Shown here: in pieces, positions 19,901 through 22,834 of the stretch
Layout of the letters: every line of letters starts with the position of its first letter
Numbering within the stretch: position 1 is the stretch's first letter
Origin: Smittium culicis
Taxonomy: Eukaryota > Kickxellomycota > Harpellomycetes > Harpellales > Legeriomycetaceae
Assembly: GCA_001970855.1 (NCBI GenBank)
Contig: LSSN01001589.1
Location: 1 to 22,834, forward strand
DNA: 22,834 nt
Direction of reading: 5' to 3'
Translations under genes and position numbers: made by a program
Notes under the pieces: generated by a model
What the model saw: the letters and a program-made list of their open reading frames with translations, nothing else
The model's database searches: none
What the model was told of the DNA's origin: nothing

Positions 19901-21223
19901 TTAATTGTTTTTTTTTTCACTACTTTACAATTCTCTTTTGGATGGATAACTAATTGGCTTGTATCATATATTGGTTTTTTAAAGTTTTGAATGCATGTTT
20001 CTTCAATTAATATTTCTTCGAATATGTCTATAAAACCAGTGTGTATATATTTCTTATAAAATACTTAATCAGCTTTGGTTTTGGAATTAAAATTCTCTAT
20101 TACATTTTTTATACTCGGACAAAGTATATCCACACCTTTATACCAACTGGTATTATGGTAGAATTTTTTTTTTTTAGCTACATCCAAGTCTATCATGTTT
20201 TCGCGATCATTTCTCCATTTTTTTATCAATAAAGATTTTGACATTTCAAAAAAATTTTAGATGAGCATTCTTGTAGAAAATGGAAATCATTCAAAAGCTG
20301 AGCTGATACGCCTTTGCATAAACCAAAAAAGCTCTTTACTGATTAAAAATTATGAGAGTAGCGATTTAACCTAGTTATTCCTGGAAAATTTGTTATTATT
20401 GAGTTTGATATTGCTGGGGAATTGTCAACTGTTATATTTAGAGGATATAAATTTAATTTAAACTCACTCATTATCAATTTCAATGTTTCGAAAATCCAAT
20501 TATAGACTAAATATTTTTAATTTTCTTCTATACATATCACTAAAGGAAAAAAAATTCCTATTTATTCCCAAATATCCGACAGCAAAATCAGGTTATCCCA
20601 AATCTAATAATTTATACGCCCCATCTAAATGTAGATTTTTTGCACGAATAGCCTTTTATAATTGAATATTTTGCTGTTATTAATATTTTAAATTCATTTG
20701 ACGTATTTGGTTTGATTATTATGTTATCATTTTTTTTTGTATATCTGAGATATTACTGATTATAGTTTCAATTTTAGTTTCTTTTTTCTATATTCTATTA
20801 TTTTTTTTATAATATTTGATTTAAAATTATATATATTCTGAAGTTTGATTTTTAGGCCTTGTATTTCTGCCTTTTTCATAATTCTATAAGGCTTTGCTAG
20901 TTTTTTATCTAAACATTTTTCAATAAATTTGTCATTTTCTAGTTTTATTTGTTGTTTTCATTTTAAAAAGCTAGCTATACAACTACTAGAGTGTAAATTA
21001 TTATAAATGTTATCGGTACTATCTTCAAATATCTCTTTAGCGATATACTCACATTTATCTGTATCTAAATCTCTGCAGCTATAATAAACTACCTTGCATT
21101 TTCTGATTTTATTATTTCTAGTGTTCTTTTTATAAAAGTTTGTTTTATCTAAAGAAAGATAATTAGTGAAAGGTATCCAGTCTATCTACTTCTTTTTTTA
21201 TATTCTGAAGTTGAGTAATCCAT
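19901..21223 (-). pseudogene. MULE transposase pseudogene (DDE type)
   Basis: In the live family this transposase cuts and inserts the element. A possible start ATG is at 21,223-21,221, and a frame change follows within about 15 codons. The N-terminal part (about 21,175-20,965) reads KVVYYSCRDLDTDKCEY, a zinc-binding/FLYWCH-like pattern usual in MULE transposases. The catalytic core is visible in pieces: NLHLDGAYKLLDLG with the first Asp at 20,625-20,623, ITVDNSPAISN with the second at 20,426-20,424, and SIKNVIENFNSK with the Glu at 20,097-20,095. Spacings of about 66 and 110 residues fit the DDE fold. A WYKGVDILCPS motif precedes the Glu, as expected. At least six in-frame stops (for example after DLG and after SFLK) plus frameshifts abolish function. 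Plus-strand frames at 20,041 and 20,483 are shadows of it. Confidence 0.88.
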
Positions 21224-21430
21224 CTAATATATAAAATTTATTGATAATAAATTTGTAATAAAATAAATAAAAATGAAATCACCTTTGCTTTTATAGTATT
21301 TTGAAAATGGTGTTAAAAGATAATTTTAAGTTATGGTAATTAGTAAACAAAACTATCCTACAGAATGAAGCAAAATTTTGGATATTGATTTAGTTTTATC
21401 CAAAATAAATCAACGCAAAATTAAAGTAAA

Positions 21431-21587
21431 AAATACCCAATAAAAAGAAAGTGCAATTTATCGTGCAAAAAAAATGAAACGTTTTGATACGAAAAAAATA
21501 AATTTTATTCAAAATGGATTAATTTCGTGCAAAGTTACTGAACTCTGATTATTTTTTACAGAATATGATTGGAAAATAATTAACCCC
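21431..21587 (-). repeat. Right terminal inverted repeat of the MULE
   Basis: This is the inverted partner of 18,896-19,058, ending TTAACCCC at the outer edge. Read on the minus strand it shares the same ordered blocks with the left arm, with scattered substitutions and small indels. It lies about 200 bp before the transposase start and so likely carried its promoter. Confidence 0.85.
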
Positions 21588-21597
21588 ATAATAATAT
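21588..21597 (+). repeat. Right target-site duplication of the MULE
   Basis: ATAATAATAT follows the right terminal repeat directly and is the partner of ATGGTAATAT on the left side. Confidence 0.5.
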
Positions 21598-22103
21598 AAA
21601 CAAACACATATCAATTTCTGGAGTTATTATTTTCAATTGGTCTAGAAAATTTATATACAAATTAAAAATCAGTATAAAATTATATTAAACTCATAAATAA
21701 AACCGGAAAATATTCAAGTCACACTGTAGGCTCATTTATCTATCTGAAATGAATAATGAGATCAATTAAGTCATTTTCGCTAATAAAAATAAAAAATTAG
21801 GAAAAAAGCTTCAGTTGAAAACTTTTTGCATCTTTAGAAAAAAAATTTTTTTATAAATATTTGATTAAATCTGAAAATAATACCCGACAGGCTAAACTAA
21901 GAATATTTCTGGATATTTTCATGCGAAATTTGCCAAAAATTTTTAAAGTTTTTATATCACATTTGTAATCAGTAATCAAAATAATTTTCAAGATTTTCGA
22001 GGTCATGCTAAAATATTCCAGAAATCGATGGTAAATAGCATGTAAATTAAGTAAATATATGAAACCTCAGAATAAGGCTAGGCTGTATCATGAACTTACA
22101 AAA
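21598..22103. other. AT-rich spacer between MULE and LINE
   Basis: No gene or repeat was recognised in this spacer. It is A/T-rich with stops in every frame. Confidence 0.45.
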
Positions 22104-22834
22104 TTACACCCTCATTTTTTTTGGAACCTCATTCCACAGATAGAATACAAGCAGGACATTTCTTGGTATTTGGTTAGTAATAGAGATTATATTCTGACCA
22201 TTTAAACCTTGAGAGCAAAATTTTTTGATCCACCGGGCGATCCCGATCACCTGGGTGGCCATGCGGGACTTCATCAGCGGCTTGATGAGGTCGGCGATCC
22301 ATGTTTTTGATATTGGCCATTGTGTTATTCACATTCAAGTGCTGTGCTAGTGCACATGAACACTAAGGTTATGCCCAGTTCACCCCTGATGCGCTCCATG
22401 GCCGCTGATTTTCCGACATTGGCAACCATTCGGATTGCCATGTCGATTTCTGACTGTATGGGCTTGCATCTGGCTTCGCTCATGCCAAATGTCTCCCCAC
22501 CGTAACATCCAATCGGCATCAGAACCGAATTGATGAACTTTATTTTTAATGTTGTCAGCACATCAGACCGTCTCAGGAAGGTGTATGCAGCGTATACAGC
22601 CTTCCTGACCTTGTTCTTGTTGTTCTTGATCGTCCCAGATACATCCCACTTGCTATTTATAATATAGCCCAAGTAGGTGTACTGGTCGGTGGAGTCGACT
22701 TTTTGGCCCTGCAGGGTCATATCAGTGGTCAACTCTCCGCTTATAGTCATTATCCCGCACTTTGAGGCATTCACAGCCATTTCCCAAGTGTCCGACCATT
22801 CGGTTATGGTGTTCAGTGCGGCTTGTAAATCGGC
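22104..22834 (-). pseudogene. Non-LTR retrotransposon (LINE) reverse transcriptase, C-terminal part, frameshifted, cut by window edge
   Basis: The reverse transcriptase copies the element's RNA at the target site. The frame is open from the window edge (22,834) and starts ADLQAALNTITEW, followed by AVNASKCGIM, the pattern found just after the catalytic YxDD box, which would lie outside the window. Next come YTYLGYIINSKW and FINSVLMPIGCYGGETFGM, typical of the thumb and connection of LINE ORF2. A TAA stops this frame at 22,327-22,325. A second frame starts at once with QWPISKTWIADLI and continues through GIARWIKKF to 22,104, so a ~1 nt frameshift near 22,323-22,330 broke the gene. The element is far richer in G+C than its surroundings down to about 22,229. 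Past that the sequence turns A/T-rich although the frame stays open, hinting at a truncated 3' end or a junction. Confidence 0.88.

Larger units (their letters stand above)
18896..21587 (-). mobile_element. Mutator-like element (MULE), full length, decayed
   Basis: A 2692 bp transposon is bounded by ~160 bp terminal inverted repeats and an imperfect 10 bp target duplication. It carries one transposase gene on the minus strand, now broken. The repeat arms, duplication length and transposase type agree on the MULE superfamily. Both arms and the full internal region survive, so this is a complete insertion that has decayed in place. About 840 bp between the transposase end and the left arm hold nothing recognisable; they may be untranslated DNA or a lost second gene. 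Confidence 0.85.

Noticed and set aside
20041..20665. Plus-strand frames of 63 and 60 codons
   Set aside because: They are antisense to the MULE transposase pseudogene, whose motifs are read on the minus strand.
22320..22505. Plus-strand 61-codon frame
   Set aside because: It is antisense to the LINE reverse transcriptase.
1..22834. CRISPR arrays, bacterial operons, riboswitches or phage genes
   Set aside because: No regularly spaced repeats or prokaryotic gene arrangement is present. GT-AG introns, SMN, SERF, the MULE and the LINE make this eukaryotic nuclear DNA.

Overview
The window is a strongly AT-rich piece of eukaryotic nuclear DNA. Its few genes are split by short GT-AG introns and sit among transposon remains. 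The extreme A+T, short introns, a Tudor-less SMN protein and a GC-richer LINE-type reverse transcriptase suggest an early-diverging fungus. A Kickxellomycotina/Harpellales-type insect-gut fungus is my best guess; this is inference, not a diagnosis.

Layout. Positions 1-3.1 kb form a repeat-dense block. It holds four copies of a ~188 bp piggyBac-like MITE (TTAA/TTAT targets, CCCTTTCC ends) and three copies of a second MITE (GGGAGATTCT-like ends), two of them in tandem. Positions 3.1-4.3 kb hold less AT-rich sequence with open frames I could not identify. Positions 4.35-6.22 kb hold two spliced genes that end tail to tail 127 bp apart: SERF (62 aa, + strand, three exons) and an SMN (survival motor neuron) homolog (about 275 aa, - strand, five exons). 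The six-frame ORFs show only fragments of SMN and nothing of SERF. A fifth piggyBac-like MITE lies at 6.6 kb. A two-exon secreted trypsin (303 aa, - strand) occupies 7.19-8.23 kb.

From 8.3 to 18.9 kb is a gene desert of A/T-rich low-complexity DNA with three small GC-rich islets. Positions 18,896-21,587 form a 2.7 kb Mutator-like element (MULE). It has ~160 bp terminal inverted repeats, an imperfect 10 bp target duplication and a decayed DDE transposase on the - strand. The right edge (22.1-22.8 kb) holds the 3' part of a non-LTR retrotransposon reverse transcriptase that runs off the window and carries a frameshift.

How the genes relate. SMN works with Gemin2 to load Sm proteins onto spliceosomal snRNAs, which suits an intron-bearing genome. 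SERF is a tiny charged protein linked to protein aggregation and nucleic-acid binding. In humans SERF1 (H4F5) also neighbours SMN1, so the pairing here is the most intriguing observation, although it may be coincidence. The trypsin is a separate secreted enzyme. The rest is transposable-element sediment.
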